From Sphingosinicella sp. LHD-64 (GTDB taxonomy: Bacteria > Pseudomonadota > Alphaproteobacteria > Sphingomonadales > Sphingomonadaceae), in the NCBI RefSeq assembly GCF_031157375.1, contig NZ_JAVIFV010000007.1, positions 1 through 64,000 of the forward strand: DNA of 64,000 bases, written 5' to 3'. The notes below the pieces were generated by a model, which was given only the letters and a program-made list of their open reading frames with translations, was not told where the DNA came from and did no database searches. Shown piece by piece: positions 45,361-54,196 of this stretch (position 1 is the first letter of the stretch; each line of letters begins with the position of its first letter). The translations under genes and the position numbers were made by a program.

Positions 45361-46356
45361 ATGAGCCGCAAGCCTGCCGCCGCCCCCGCCGGATCCCGCG
45401 CCCGGGTCGAGATCGAGTTCGAGCAGCCGCACCTGCTCGGGCCTTTGTTCGGCGAGTTCGACCGCAACCTCGTCGCGATCGAGGATCGGCTCGGCGTCTA
45501 CATCGCCGCGCGCGGCGCCAAGGTTCAGGTCGAGGGCGAGCCGGAAGCGGCGTCCCGCGCTCGCGAGGTGCTGCTCGGCCTCTACAATCGCCTCGACGAG
45601 GGCCACGACATCGATGCCGAGCTGGTCAATGCGATCATCGCCATGTCCGGCCAGCCGACGCTCGACGGGATCATCTCGCCCGAGGTGATCGAGCCGCCCA
45701 AGGTGATGATCCGCACCCGCAAGAAGACGATCGTGCCGCGCTCCAAGACCCAGGCGGTCTATATGGAGGCGCTGGCCCGCGACGAGATGATCTTCGCGCT
45801 CGGGCCGGCCGGCACCGGCAAGACCTATCTCGCCGTCGCCCAGGCGGTGCAGCAGCTGATCGGCGGCTCGGTCGATCGGCTGATCCTGTCGCGCCCGGCG
45901 GTCGAGGCCGGCGAGCGCCTCGGCTTCCTTCCCGGCGACATGAAGGAGAAGGTCGACCCCTATCTGCGCCCGCTCTACGACGCGCTCTACGACATGCTGC
46001 CGATGGATCAGGTCGAGCGGCGGATCGCCTCCGGCGAGATCGAGATCGCGCCGATCGCGTTCATGCGCGGCCGCACCCTCTCCGACGCCTTCATCATCCT
46101 CGACGAGGCGCAGAACACCACGCCGCAGCAGATGAAGATGTTCCTGACCCGCTTCGGCATGCGCAGCCGCATGGTGATCTGCGGCGATCCCAACCAGACC
46201 GATCTGCCCAGGGGGGTCGAGTCCGGCCTCAACGACGCGGTCGGGAAGCTGGAAGGCATCGACAAGATCGCCATGATCCGCTTCGGCGCCGGCGACGTCG
46301 TGCGCCATCCGCTCGTCGGCAAGATCGTCGAGGCCTATGAGGGGCCGGGGACTTGA
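45361..46356 (+). CDS. PhoH-like ATPase
   Basis: The 331-residue product has Walker A GPAGTGKTYLA near residue 150 and Walker B FIILDEAQNTTPQQM, the PhoH/YbeZ pattern. It works with YbeY in RNA metabolism. AAAGGA precedes ATG 45361. Its stop overlaps ybeY. Confidence 0.93.
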   Translation: MSRKPAAAPAGSRARVEIEFEQPHLLGPLFGEFDRNLVAIEDRLGVYIAARGAKVQVEGEPEAASRAREVLLGLYNRLDEGHDIDAELVNAIIAMSGQPTLDGIISPEVIEPPKVMIRTRKKTIVPRSKTQAVYMEALARDEMIFALGPAGTGKTYLAVAQAVQQLIGGSVDRLILSRPAVEAGERLGFLPGDMKEKVDPYLRPLYDALYDMLPMDQVERRIASGEIEIAPIAFMRGRTLSDAFIILDEAQNTTPQQMKMFLTRFGMRSRMVICGDPNQTDLPRGVESGLNDAVGKLEGIDKIAMIRFGAGDVVRHPLVGKIVEAYEGPGT

Positions 46357-46826
46357 TCCTGGTCGAGGCCGACGTTTCCGAAGACTGGGACAGTCGCACC
46401 GACTGGCCCGCCCTCGCCGACCGTTCGGTCCGTGCCGCCGTCGCGCACAGCCGCCATGCCGCGCTCTCCGACGGTGACGCGGAGGTGTCGGTCAAGTTCA
46501 CGTCGGACGAAGAGGTCCACGCCCTCAACGCCGAATGGCGGGAAAAGGACAAGCCGACCAACGTCCTCTCCTTCCCGATGGTCGAGGAGCACGAGCTCGC
46601 CACCGCGCCGATGCTGGGCGACATCGTTCTCGCCCATGGCGTCTGCACGGCCGAGGCGAGCGCCAGGAATCTGCCGATCGAGAGCCATGCCGCGCATCTG
46701 GTGGTGCATGGCATGCTTCATCTGCTAGGTTACGACCACGAAACCAGCGACGAGGACGCCGAGGAGATGGAGGAAGCCGAGCGACGGGCGCTCGCATCCA
46801 TCGGGATCGCCGATCCCTATCACTAA
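46353..46826 (+). CDS. ybeY: Endoribonuclease YbeY
   Basis: The 157-residue protein has the zinc motif HLVVHGMLHLLGYDH (HxxxHxxxxxH) near residue 115-129, and KPTNVLSFP. It processes 16S rRNA and takes part in ribosome quality control. The start is TTG 46353, overlapping the PhoH stop. Confidence 0.93.
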   Translation: MILVEADVSEDWDSRTDWPALADRSVRAAVAHSRHAALSDGDAEVSVKFTSDEEVHALNAEWREKDKPTNVLSFPMVEEHELATAPMLGDIVLAHGVCTAEASARNLPIESHAAHLVVHGMLHLLGYDHETSDEDAEEMEEAERRALASIGIADPYH

Positions 46827-46845
46827 AGGGGTGCAACTCTAACCT

Positions 46846-47736
46846 ATGGAAGACGACAGTCCCGGCACCGGCCAGGAAGAACGTACATTCTGGGGTGGCC
46901 TCAGGTCATTCCTGTTCGGAGACGATGACGAGGCGACGCTCCGCGACGAGATCGAGGAGGTGCTGGAGAATCGCGAGGGCGAGGTGCCGCGGGTGGGCGA
47001 TCTTTCCGTCGCCGAGCGGCAGATGCTCCGCAACATCCTCCACTTCGGCGAGAAGAATGCGGGCGACGTCGCCGTGCCGCGCGGCGAGATCATCGCCGTG
47101 CCGAGCACGATCAGCTTCGACGATCTCGTCGTCGCGCTCCGCGAGGCCGAGCACAGCCGCCTGCCGGTCTACGAGGGCAGCCTCGACCGCGTCGTCGGCA
47201 TGATCCACATCAAGGACGTGTTCCTGCACCAGGTCTCCGGCCGGGCGACGCCGTCCGACATCACCGCGCTGATGCGCACGCCGCTCTACGTGCCCGAATC
47301 GATGGGCATGCTCGATCTGCTCGCCCGGATGCGCTCGGGCCGGGTCCACCTCGCCATCGTCGTCGACGAGTTCGGCGGCACCGAAGGGCTGCTCACCATC
47401 GAGGACGTGGTCGAGGAGATCGTCGGCGACATCGAGGACGAGCATGACGAGGAGCTGCCCGGCCTGCTCATTCCCTTGGAGGACGGCGTCTGGGACGCCG
47501 ACGCCCGCGCCGAGCTCGAGGATGTCGCCGAAGCGGTCGACGTCCGGCTCGCCGAGGTCGAGGAAGATGTCGACACGCTGGGCGGCCTCGCCTTCGTCCT
47601 CGCCGGGCGCATCCCGCAGCCGGGCGAGGTGCTGGAGCATCCGAGCGGCTGGCGGCTCGAGGTGACCGAGGGCGATACGCGCCGCGTCACCCGCATGCGT
47701 CTCCATGCGCCCGAAGAGGTCGTGCCGGTCGAATAG
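46846..47736 (+). CDS. CorC/HlyC family protein with CBS domains
   Basis: The 296-residue protein has two CBS domains at about 85-205 (VPRGEIIAVPSTISFDDLVVALREAEHSRLPVYEGSLDRVVGMIH; VDEFGGTEGLLTIEDVVEEIVG) and a C-terminal CorC/HlyC domain. It is without a DUF21 membrane domain, so it is the cytosolic type. The family is linked to Mg/Co efflux and membrane integrity. It follows ybeY as in many Proteobacteria. Confidence 0.92.
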   Translation: MEDDSPGTGQEERTFWGGLRSFLFGDDDEATLRDEIEEVLENREGEVPRVGDLSVAERQMLRNILHFGEKNAGDVAVPRGEIIAVPSTISFDDLVVALREAEHSRLPVYEGSLDRVVGMIHIKDVFLHQVSGRATPSDITALMRTPLYVPESMGMLDLLARMRSGRVHLAIVVDEFGGTEGLLTIEDVVEEIVGDIEDEHDEELPGLLIPLEDGVWDADARAELEDVAEAVDVRLAEVEEDVDTLGGLAFVLAGRIPQPGEVLEHPSGWRLEVTEGDTRRVTRMRLHAPEEVVPVE

Positions 47737-47785
47737 CTGGAACCTCGCGGGCCCAGTTCGGTTCGTTGCGCGAACGGAGGCGCTG

Positions 47786-49099
47786 ATGACCGCAACCGCC
47801 CGACCCCTTGCGATCCTCCTGGCCGCTGCGCTGGCGAGCGGCTGCGGCGACCGCTCGACCGCCGACCTTTCCGAAAGCGTCGGGCCGTCGCCGCGGCTGC
47901 CCGAGCCGACGCGGACATTGTTCCCGACCGTCGAGGTGGCCGAGGCCGTCGGCTGGCCGGCCGGCGGTGCCCCGACCGCCGCACAGGGGCTGCGGGTCAA
48001 CGCCTTCGCGACCGGGCTCGATCACCCGCGCTGGCTCTTGCGCCTGCCGAACGGCGACGTGTTGGTCGCCGAATCCGCCGCGCCGCCCAGGCCGGAGGGC
48101 ACCGGCGGCGGCATCCGCGGCTTCTTCCAGCGCCTGTTCATGGGGCGCGCCGGCTCGCAGGTGCCGAGCGCCAACCGCATCACCCTGCTGCGCGATGCCG
48201 ACGGCGACGGCACGGCGGAGCTGCGCACGCCTTACATCACCGGCCTCGCCTCGCCGATCGGCATGGCCCTGGTCGGCGACACGCTCTACGTCGCCAATGC
48301 CGACGCGCTGGTCGCCTTCCCCTACGATCCGGCGGCGACACGCATCGCCGCAGCGCCCCGCAGGATCGCCGACCTGCCGGCGGGGCGGAACCATCACTGG
48401 ACCAAGACTCTCGCCGCCAGCCCGGACGGTCGGCGGCTCTATGTCGGCGTCGGCTCGAATTCAAATGTCGGCGAGAACGGGCTCGACGAGGAGCGCGGCC
48501 GCGCCGCGATCTGGGAGATCGATCCCGCCAGCGGCGCCCACCGCATCTTCGCATCGGGCCTCAGGAACCCGGTCGGTGTCGCCTTCCGCCCCGGCTCCGG
48601 CGATCTCTACACCGTCGTCAACGAGCGCGACGAGCTCGGCAGCGATCTCGTCCCCGACTATCTGACCCGCGTCCAGGCCGGCGGCTTCTACGGCTGGCCG
48701 TGGAGCTACTGGGGCCATCATGTCGACACGCGGGTCGAGCCGGCCCGGCCCGATCTCGTCGGTCGCGCGATCCGCCCCGATTACGCGCTCGGCAATCATG
48801 TCGCCCCGCTCGGGCTCAGCTTCTCCGAGGGCGCGCGGCTGGGCCCGCGCTTCGCCTCGGGCGCCTTCATCGGCCTCCACGGCTCGTGGAACCGCAATCC
48901 GCCGAGCGGCTACAAGGTGGTGTTCGTGCCCTTCGCGAACGGCCGGCCGGCGGGCATGCCGGTCGACGTGCTGACCGGCTTCCGCTCCGGGGACGGCCGG
49001 GCGCTGGGCCGCCCCGTCGGTGTCCAGATCGGCCGCGACGGCAGCCTGCTCGTCGCCGATGATGTCGGCAACACGATCTGGCGGGTCAGCGCCCGTTAG
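47786..49099 (+). CDS. Sorbosone-dehydrogenase-like lipoprotein (PQQ-type beta-propeller)
   Basis: The 437-residue protein starts with a lipobox (LLAAALASGC), then a glucose/sorbosone dehydrogenase fold: GLDHPRWLLRLPNGDVLVAESA, TGLASPIGMALVGDTLYVANADAL, RNPVGVAFRPGSGDLYTVVNERDELG. The PQQ-dependent enzymes oxidise sugars in the periplasm. The ribosome site ACGGAGGCG precedes ATG 47786. Confidence 0.88.
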   Translation: MTATARPLAILLAAALASGCGDRSTADLSESVGPSPRLPEPTRTLFPTVEVAEAVGWPAGGAPTAAQGLRVNAFATGLDHPRWLLRLPNGDVLVAESAAPPRPEGTGGGIRGFFQRLFMGRAGSQVPSANRITLLRDADGDGTAELRTPYITGLASPIGMALVGDTLYVANADALVAFPYDPAATRIAAAPRRIADLPAGRNHHWTKTLAASPDGRRLYVGVGSNSNVGENGLDEERGRAAIWEIDPASGAHRIFASGLRNPVGVAFRPGSGDLYTVVNERDELGSDLVPDYLTRVQAGGFYGWPWSYWGHHVDTRVEPARPDLVGRAIRPDYALGNHVAPLGLSFSEGARLGPRFASGAFIGLHGSWNRNPPSGYKVVFVPFANGRPAGMPVDVLTGFRSGDGRALGRPVGVQIGRDGSLLVADDVGNTIWRVSAR

Positions 49100-49225
49100 G
49101 CCGTCTCCAGCTCGGTCTCCGGTGCGCAGGTTTGCGCGCCGGTGCCCAATCCTTGCGTCTCTTCCCACCAGTCGCCGAGCGCATCGATGACCGGCAGCAG
49201 TCGCGCGCGCCGCGCGGAGTTTCCT

Positions 49226-50863
49226 TCAGGCCATCGCCATCGCCGGCCGGTCGACCGGTGCCGCCTCCGCGTCGGCGAGATAGCGGTGGATCGCCGCCAC
49301 CACCTGCGCGCCGTCGCCGACCGCCGCGGCGACGCGCTTGACCGATCCGGCGCGCACGTCGCCGACCGCAAAGACGCCGCGCCGGCTGGTCTCGAGCGGC
49401 AGCCGGCCCTCGCCGGCCTGCGCGCCGGTCAGCAGGAAGCCGTTCGCGTCGCGCTTCAGGCCGGATTGCGCGAGCCAGTCGGTGTTCGGCTCGGCGCCGA
49501 TGAACAGGAAGAGCTGGCGGCAGTCGCGCTGCGCCTCGGCGCCGCCGCGCCGTGCCTGCCAGCGCACCGCCCGCAAGGCGCCCGCATCGCCCTCCAGCGC
49601 CGAGACCTCCACCCCGGTCACCACCTCGACATTGGCGAGCCCGCCGATCCGCTCGACCAGATAGGCCGACATCGTCTCGGCGAGCGGCCGCCGGGTGAGC
49701 AACGTCACCCGCCCGGCCTGCTCGGCGAGGAACACCACCGCCTGCCCGGCCGAATTGCCGCCGCCGACCAGCACCACCTCCTGCGAGGCGCACAGCCGCT
49801 GCTCGAGCGGCGAGGCCCAGTAATGGACCGAGCGCCCCTCGAACGCCTCGAGGTCGCTGACGTCGAGCCGCCGGTAGCGCGCGCCGGTCGCGATCACCGC
49901 GGTGCGCGCCTGCACCCTCTCGCCGGTCGCGAGGGTGAGGCGCAGCGGGTCGTTGCCGCATTCGAGCCGCACCGCCTCGTCGGGAATCGCCATCTCGACG
50001 CCGAACTTCTGCGCCTGGCTGTAGGCGCGGCCCATCAGCGCCATGCCGGAGATGCCGGTCGGGAAGCCGAGATAATTCTCGATCCGCGCCGATGCGCCCG
50101 CCTGCCCGCCGAACGCGCGGCAGTCGAGCACCAGCACCGACAGCCCTTCCGAGGCCGCATAGACCGCGGTGGCAAGGCCCGACGGCCCGGCGCCGATCAC
50201 CGCGACATCGAACAACCTGTCCGGGTCGATCGGCCCGACCAGGCCGATGCAGCGCGCCATCTCGCCCTCGCTCGGGTTGCGCAGCATCTGCCCGCCCGGG
50301 CAGAGGACGATCGGCAGCTCCTCGGGCTCGACCCGGAAGCGGTCGATCAGCACCTGGCCGCAATGGTCGCTGCCGGGGTCCAGGCTCTGGTGCGGATGGC
50401 CGTTGCGCCTCAGGAAATTCTGCAGGCGCAGCACGTCGGGATGATGCGCCGGCCCGACGATCACCGGTCCACCGCCGCCGGTCTCCAGCAGGCCCATGCG
50501 CCTCAGGATCAGCGCCCGCATGATCCGCTCGCCGAGCGACGCCTCGGCGGTCAGCACCGCGCGCAGCTTCTCGGGCGGGATCGCCAGCACGTCCGTCGCG
50601 CGCACCGCCACGACGTCGACCAGCGACGGCCGGCCCGACAGCTGCGCCAGCTCGCCGACGAAGCCGCCGGGCAGGTGGGTGACGATCGGCGTCACGCACC
50701 CCTTCTGGTCGCGCTGCGACACCTCGACCGCGCCGGAGAGCAAGATGGCAAGGCCGTGGCCGCCCTCGCCGGCCCGCACCACCGCCTCGCCGGTGCCGTA
50801 GCACCGCTGCGTCCCGAACCGCCGCAGCCGCTCGACCTCGATCTCGGTCAGCGTCGGAAACAT
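49226..50863 (-). CDS. cNMP-binding domain fused to a thioredoxin-reductase-like flavoprotein
   Basis: Residues 1-115 form a cyclic-nucleotide-binding fold (GEAVVRAGEGGHGLAILLSGAVEV ... PGGFVGELAQLSGRPS). From about 219 a thioredoxin-reductase-like FAD protein follows (DVAVIGAGPSGLATAVYAASEG; VVLVGGGNSAGQAVVFLAEQAG). The CxxC redox pair of true TrxR is replaced by HYWASPLE. It probably uses NAD(P)H/FAD chemistry under cNMP or redox control. Function unknown. Confidence 0.87.
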   Translation of the reverse strand: MFPTLTEIEVERLRRFGTQRCYGTGEAVVRAGEGGHGLAILLSGAVEVSQRDQKGCVTPIVTHLPGGFVGELAQLSGRPSLVDVVAVRATDVLAIPPEKLRAVLTAEASLGERIMRALILRRMGLLETGGGGPVIVGPAHHPDVLRLQNFLRRNGHPHQSLDPGSDHCGQVLIDRFRVEPEELPIVLCPGGQMLRNPSEGEMARCIGLVGPIDPDRLFDVAVIGAGPSGLATAVYAASEGLSVLVLDCRAFGGQAGASARIENYLGFPTGISGMALMGRAYSQAQKFGVEMAIPDEAVRLECGNDPLRLTLATGERVQARTAVIATGARYRRLDVSDLEAFEGRSVHYWASPLEQRLCASQEVVLVGGGNSAGQAVVFLAEQAGRVTLLTRRPLAETMSAYLVERIGGLANVEVVTGVEVSALEGDAGALRAVRWQARRGGAEAQRDCRQLFLFIGAEPNTDWLAQSGLKRDANGFLLTGAQAGEGRLPLETSRRGVFAVGDVRAGSVKRVAAAVGDGAQVVAAIHRYLADAEAAPVDRPAMAMA

Positions 50864-51052
50864 CTGCGCGCCGCGCGTGTCGATCAGCGTCTAGCGGGGA
50901 AGGGGCCTGGACATGGTTGTACCTTTCTGCGGCGGGACTCGCCGCGAGTCCCGCTCAAGCTATCACGCCCCGGGCAGGCCCGTCATGCCGGGCGGGCTTG
51001 ATCGCCGCAGCGCTTTCCCCGAACCATGGCGCGTCAACAAGGGGACCCGTCC

Positions 51053-51973
51053 ATGCGCCGCTTCATCCCGCTCGCCTCGTTCCTCGCCACCGCCGCCACC
51101 GCGCAGCCGCCGGCTTGGTCGCCGGCGCCCGTCGCCAATGCGCCCGAGCCGCCCGAGGTCGTCGCCAGTTCCGCGCCGTCCGACTGGCGGCCGGTCGCGC
51201 CGGAGAACCTGCTGGTCATGGAGCTGGCCGATGGCGGGCGGGTGGTCATCGAGCTCGCCCCCGATTTCGCCCCCGTCCACGTCGCCAACATCCGCGCGCT
51301 CGCCCGCGGCGGCTGGTGGAACGGCGCCACCGTCTATCGGGTGCAGGAGAATTACGTCGTCCAGTGGGGCAATAACGAGGGCGACAATCCGCTGCCCGAG
51401 GGCGTCGTCGCGCAGCCGCCGGCCGAATATGAGCGGCCCGCCGCCGGCCTCAGCCCACGCCCGCTCGGCTATCCGGACAGCTATGCCGCGGCGGCCGGCC
51501 ATGTCGACGGCTGGCCGGTCGCCTGGGATCCGGCGCGCGGCATGGCCTGGCTCGCCCATTGCTTCGGCACGGTCGGCGTCGGCCGCGACCTCGCGCCGGA
51601 CACCGGCACCGGCGGCGAACTCTATGCGGTGATCGGCCACGCGCCGCGCCATCTCGACCGCAACATCGCGACCGTCGGCCGGGTGATCGAGGGGATCGGC
51701 GCGCTCTCCGCCCGCCCGCGCGGCACCGGCGATCTCGGCTTCTACAATGCCGAACGCGACGAGACCCCGATCGCGATCCGCTCCGTCCGTCTCGCCGCCG
51801 ACCTGCCCGAGGCCGTGCGCCCGCGTTTCGAGGTGATGCGCTCCGACACCCAGGCCTTCACCCGCTACGTCACCGGCCGCGCCAACCGCGGCGGCAGCTT
51901 CTTTAACGTGCCGGCAGGCGGGGTGGACCTGTGCAACGTCAACGTGCCGGTGCGGCGGGTGGCGGCGCGGTAG
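51053..51973 (+). CDS. Periplasmic cyclophilin-type peptidyl-prolyl isomerase
   Basis: The 306-residue protein has a signal peptide (FIPLASFLATAATAQ), then a cyclophilin core: LLVMELADGGRVVIELAPDFAPVHVANIRALARGGWW and YRVQENYVVQWGN. The catalytic Arg of the cyclophilin motif is kept in YRV, but an insertion lengthens the fold. ATG 51053 follows AAGGGGAC. It faces a divergently arranged neighbour across a 190-base spacer. Confidence 0.85.
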   Translation: MRRFIPLASFLATAATAQPPAWSPAPVANAPEPPEVVASSAPSDWRPVAPENLLVMELADGGRVVIELAPDFAPVHVANIRALARGGWWNGATVYRVQENYVVQWGNNEGDNPLPEGVVAQPPAEYERPAAGLSPRPLGYPDSYAAAAGHVDGWPVAWDPARGMAWLAHCFGTVGVGRDLAPDTGTGGELYAVIGHAPRHLDRNIATVGRVIEGIGALSARPRGTGDLGFYNAERDETPIAIRSVRLAADLPEAVRPRFEVMRSDTQAFTRYVTGRANRGGSFFNVPAGGVDLCNVNVPVRRVAAR

Positions 51974-51982
51974 CGACCTGCT

Positions 51983-52588
51983 TCAGGCCCGGGAGTTCCG
52001 GGCCGCTTTCCGGCGCTTCGGGCGAGGGTCCACCGGAGCAAGCACGAATGCGAAGGTCATGAGGCGGGTGCGGTCAGGCGCCGAGGATCGGCCGACAAGT
52101 TTGTTCAGCCGTTCGATCAGCGCATTGATCTCCTCGAGATCGTCCTGGCTCACCCACCCCTTGTTGCGCGCAGCCCAGAGTTCGCGGCGCGGGCCTTCCA
52201 ACGCCACTCGAGGGCCGCTTAGCGCCTGCTCGAAATCCCGCCCGGCAATCTGCAGCAGACTTCGGGCAAAGCTGCCGACCGCCGGCAGATTGCCGTCGGA
52301 CCCTTTCCGATAGGCGAGACGCAGCGGCAAACGCCCTTCCCCGGCGAGCCGATAGCGCCTTTCCTTTTGGCCGGACGATTCCACCTCCTCGATGAGACCG
52401 TGCCGGACGAGGAGGCGCAGGTGATAGTAGAGACCGTCCGCCGGCCGGCCCAGCTGCTCGGCCAGGGCTCCGACGTCCGCCTCGCCGCCGAGGGCTGCCA
52501 GCGTGTCAACCAGCTCCTGCCGAATGGCCGAGCTCAGGGCCCGGACCTGCGCGGGATCGACGATCGCCTGGCCGTCAAACGTCCGCAT
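51983..52588 (-). CDS. ArsR-like winged-helix regulator
   Basis: The 201-residue protein has a winged helix-turn-helix: QVRALSSAIRQELVDTLAALGGEADVGALAEQLGRPADGLYYHLRLLVRHGLI, of the ArsR/HTH_20 type, then a helical effector region. GAGGAAATGAC precedes ATG 52588. It is divergent from the erythromycin-esterase-like gene, with a palindrome between, so it probably represses that gene. Confidence 0.83.
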   Translation of the reverse strand: MRTFDGQAIVDPAQVRALSSAIRQELVDTLAALGGEADVGALAEQLGRPADGLYYHLRLLVRHGLIEEVESSGQKERRYRLAGEGRLPLRLAYRKGSDGNLPAVGSFARSLLQIAGRDFEQALSGPRVALEGPRRELWAARNKGWVSQDDLEEINALIERLNKLVGRSSAPDRTRLMTFAFVLAPVDPRPKRRKAARNSRA

Positions 52589-52608
52589 GTCATTTCCTCG
52601 CCATCTAT

Positions 52609-52635
52609 GTTGAAAAGTGATAGCTCGATTTCAAC
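52609..52635. promoter_or_regulatory. Operator-like palindrome between divergent genes
   Basis: GTTGAAA (52609-52615) and TTTCAAC (52629-52635) form a perfect inverted repeat with a 13-base spacer, in the 76-base interval between the two starts. It is the probable binding site of the ArsR-like regulator. Confidence 0.6.
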
Positions 52636-52664
52636 GAATCGTCCATCGTGGAGCACCGAAGCCG

Positions 52665-54143
52665 ATGATCGATCAATCAAGACGCGCGGTCCTTCTGGGC
52701 GGCCTCGCCTGCGCTGCTCTTGCGCGCGGCGAAACGCCGGCATCGTCGGTTTCGCAGTCCGATGATCTGCGGCAATGGCTCGCGGCTCGCGCGATTCCGC
52801 TTCGAACGATCGATCCCGAGGCGGACGACCTTTCCGACCTGGAACCGCTCATCCACGCCATCGGCGACGCTCGGATCGTTCAGCTCGGCGAGCCGAGCCA
52901 TGGCGCCGGGAGCAGCTTCGCCGCCAAGGTCAGGCTGATCAAGTTCCTGCATCAGCGGATGGGCTTCGACGTCGTCGCCTGGGAATCCGGATTCTATGAT
53001 CTGCGGCAGGTCCAGGCTTCGCTGCGCTCGGGCGCAGATCCGGTCGCGGCTGCCCAGCAGGGCATCCTCAGGATCTGGTCGGTCTCCCGGGAATGCCGCC
53101 CCCTTTTCACGTACGCGCAAACGACACTTGCCGGTTCGCGACCGCTGGAGATGGCTGGCTTCGACATTCAGTTCACCGCGGAGGGATCAGCCGAACGTTT
53201 CGCCGCGGACCTGCGAGCGGTCGCGCGCCTTTCGCCGGCCCTGCGACGTTTGGCTGTCCGCCCTGCCGAGCAGGCGATCGCCGCCTTTGACAGGCTCGAT
53301 GCCTATAGCAGGGCGCGGGCGCGCAAGTTTGCGCAACTCTCGCAAGCCGGCATCTCGGGCGAAGCGCGGACCGAGGCGATGGCGAGCTGGGAGTCGGAGG
53401 AGGGCGGTGCGTTGCGTTCGAGCCGGTCCGATCTGATCCAACTCGAACGCGCGGTTCAGGAGCTGCGAACCGTGATCCGTGCCAATCGACGCGCCCTTGA
53501 CAGGGCCGTTGGCGGCCATGGCGCCTCATTCCTGGACCGGGCGCTCGACAATCTCGCCGGCTTCGGCGCCAATCTTCATGACCGGCACGGGGCCGATCGC
53601 CCCGCGCGCACCTCCGGTCCGAGCGTCGCGAGCGAGAATCGTCGTGACGCGCTCAATGCCGAGAACCTGCGCTGGCTGATGGAGGAGGGCTATTCCGGGC
53701 GAAAGATCGTCGTGTGGGCGCACAATGCCCATGTGATGAACGCCTATTACGGCCCTGGCTGGGACAGCGTCTCGCTCGCGCCACGCCCCGGATGGATGAA
53801 GCCGACCGGCGTGTTTCTCGCCGAGCGGCTGGGATCGGCCGTCTACACGATCGGCATCACGACATTTTCGGGGGAAGACGGATTTGCCGCCCCGATGCCG
53901 GCGACGCCCATTCCCGCGGCGTCGTCGACCAGCCTTGAAGCCCGGCTACACGGTCTCGGCATGCCCTTCGCGTTTCTCGATCTGCGGAGCCTGCGCGGCA
54001 CGCCCGACCATCCGCTTCGTCCGCCGCTTTCGATGCGCTTGCCGAAATATGAGGAGGAGATGATCCCGGACCTCACGATCCCCTATGATGGGATCGTTTT
54101 CATCGACCGAATGGCGCGAGCGACCCGGATCGCCGATGCGTAG
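52665..54143 (+). CDS. Erythromycin esterase family protein, Tat-exported
   Basis: The 492-residue protein starts with a twin-arginine-like signal (SRRAVLLGGLACAALARG). The core has VQLGEPSHGAGSSFAAKVRLIKFLHQRMGFDVVAWESGFYD with the conserved His and Glu of the family, and VWAHNAHVMNAYYG. Ere proteins hydrolyse macrolide lactones, but most relatives act on other substrates. It is under an adjacent ArsR-like regulator. Start ATG 52665 is chosen to begin the signal. Confidence 0.87.
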   Translation: MIDQSRRAVLLGGLACAALARGETPASSVSQSDDLRQWLAARAIPLRTIDPEADDLSDLEPLIHAIGDARIVQLGEPSHGAGSSFAAKVRLIKFLHQRMGFDVVAWESGFYDLRQVQASLRSGADPVAAAQQGILRIWSVSRECRPLFTYAQTTLAGSRPLEMAGFDIQFTAEGSAERFAADLRAVARLSPALRRLAVRPAEQAIAAFDRLDAYSRARARKFAQLSQAGISGEARTEAMASWESEEGGALRSSRSDLIQLERAVQELRTVIRANRRALDRAVGGHGASFLDRALDNLAGFGANLHDRHGADRPARTSGPSVASENRRDALNAENLRWLMEEGYSGRKIVVWAHNAHVMNAYYGPGWDSVSLAPRPGWMKPTGVFLAERLGSAVYTIGITTFSGEDGFAAPMPATPIPAASSTSLEARLHGLGMPFAFLDLRSLRGTPDHPLRPPLSMRLPKYEEEMIPDLTIPYDGIVFIDRMARATRIADA

Positions 54144-54196
54144 GGAGCGAAATTCGGAAGGGCCGGTGGCAAGCTACCCACTTTCGGAGGCGGGCC

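Noticed and set aside
43792-46308. Minus-strand open frame of 838 codons over miaB and phoH-like genes
   Set aside because: Antisense shadow of strongly conserved genes; the composition is dominated by Asp, Gly, Leu and Arg as expected from complementing GC-rich codons.
49142-51001. Plus-strand open frame of 619 codons over the flavoprotein fusion
   Set aside because: Antisense to a protein with clear motifs; no domain on the plus strand.
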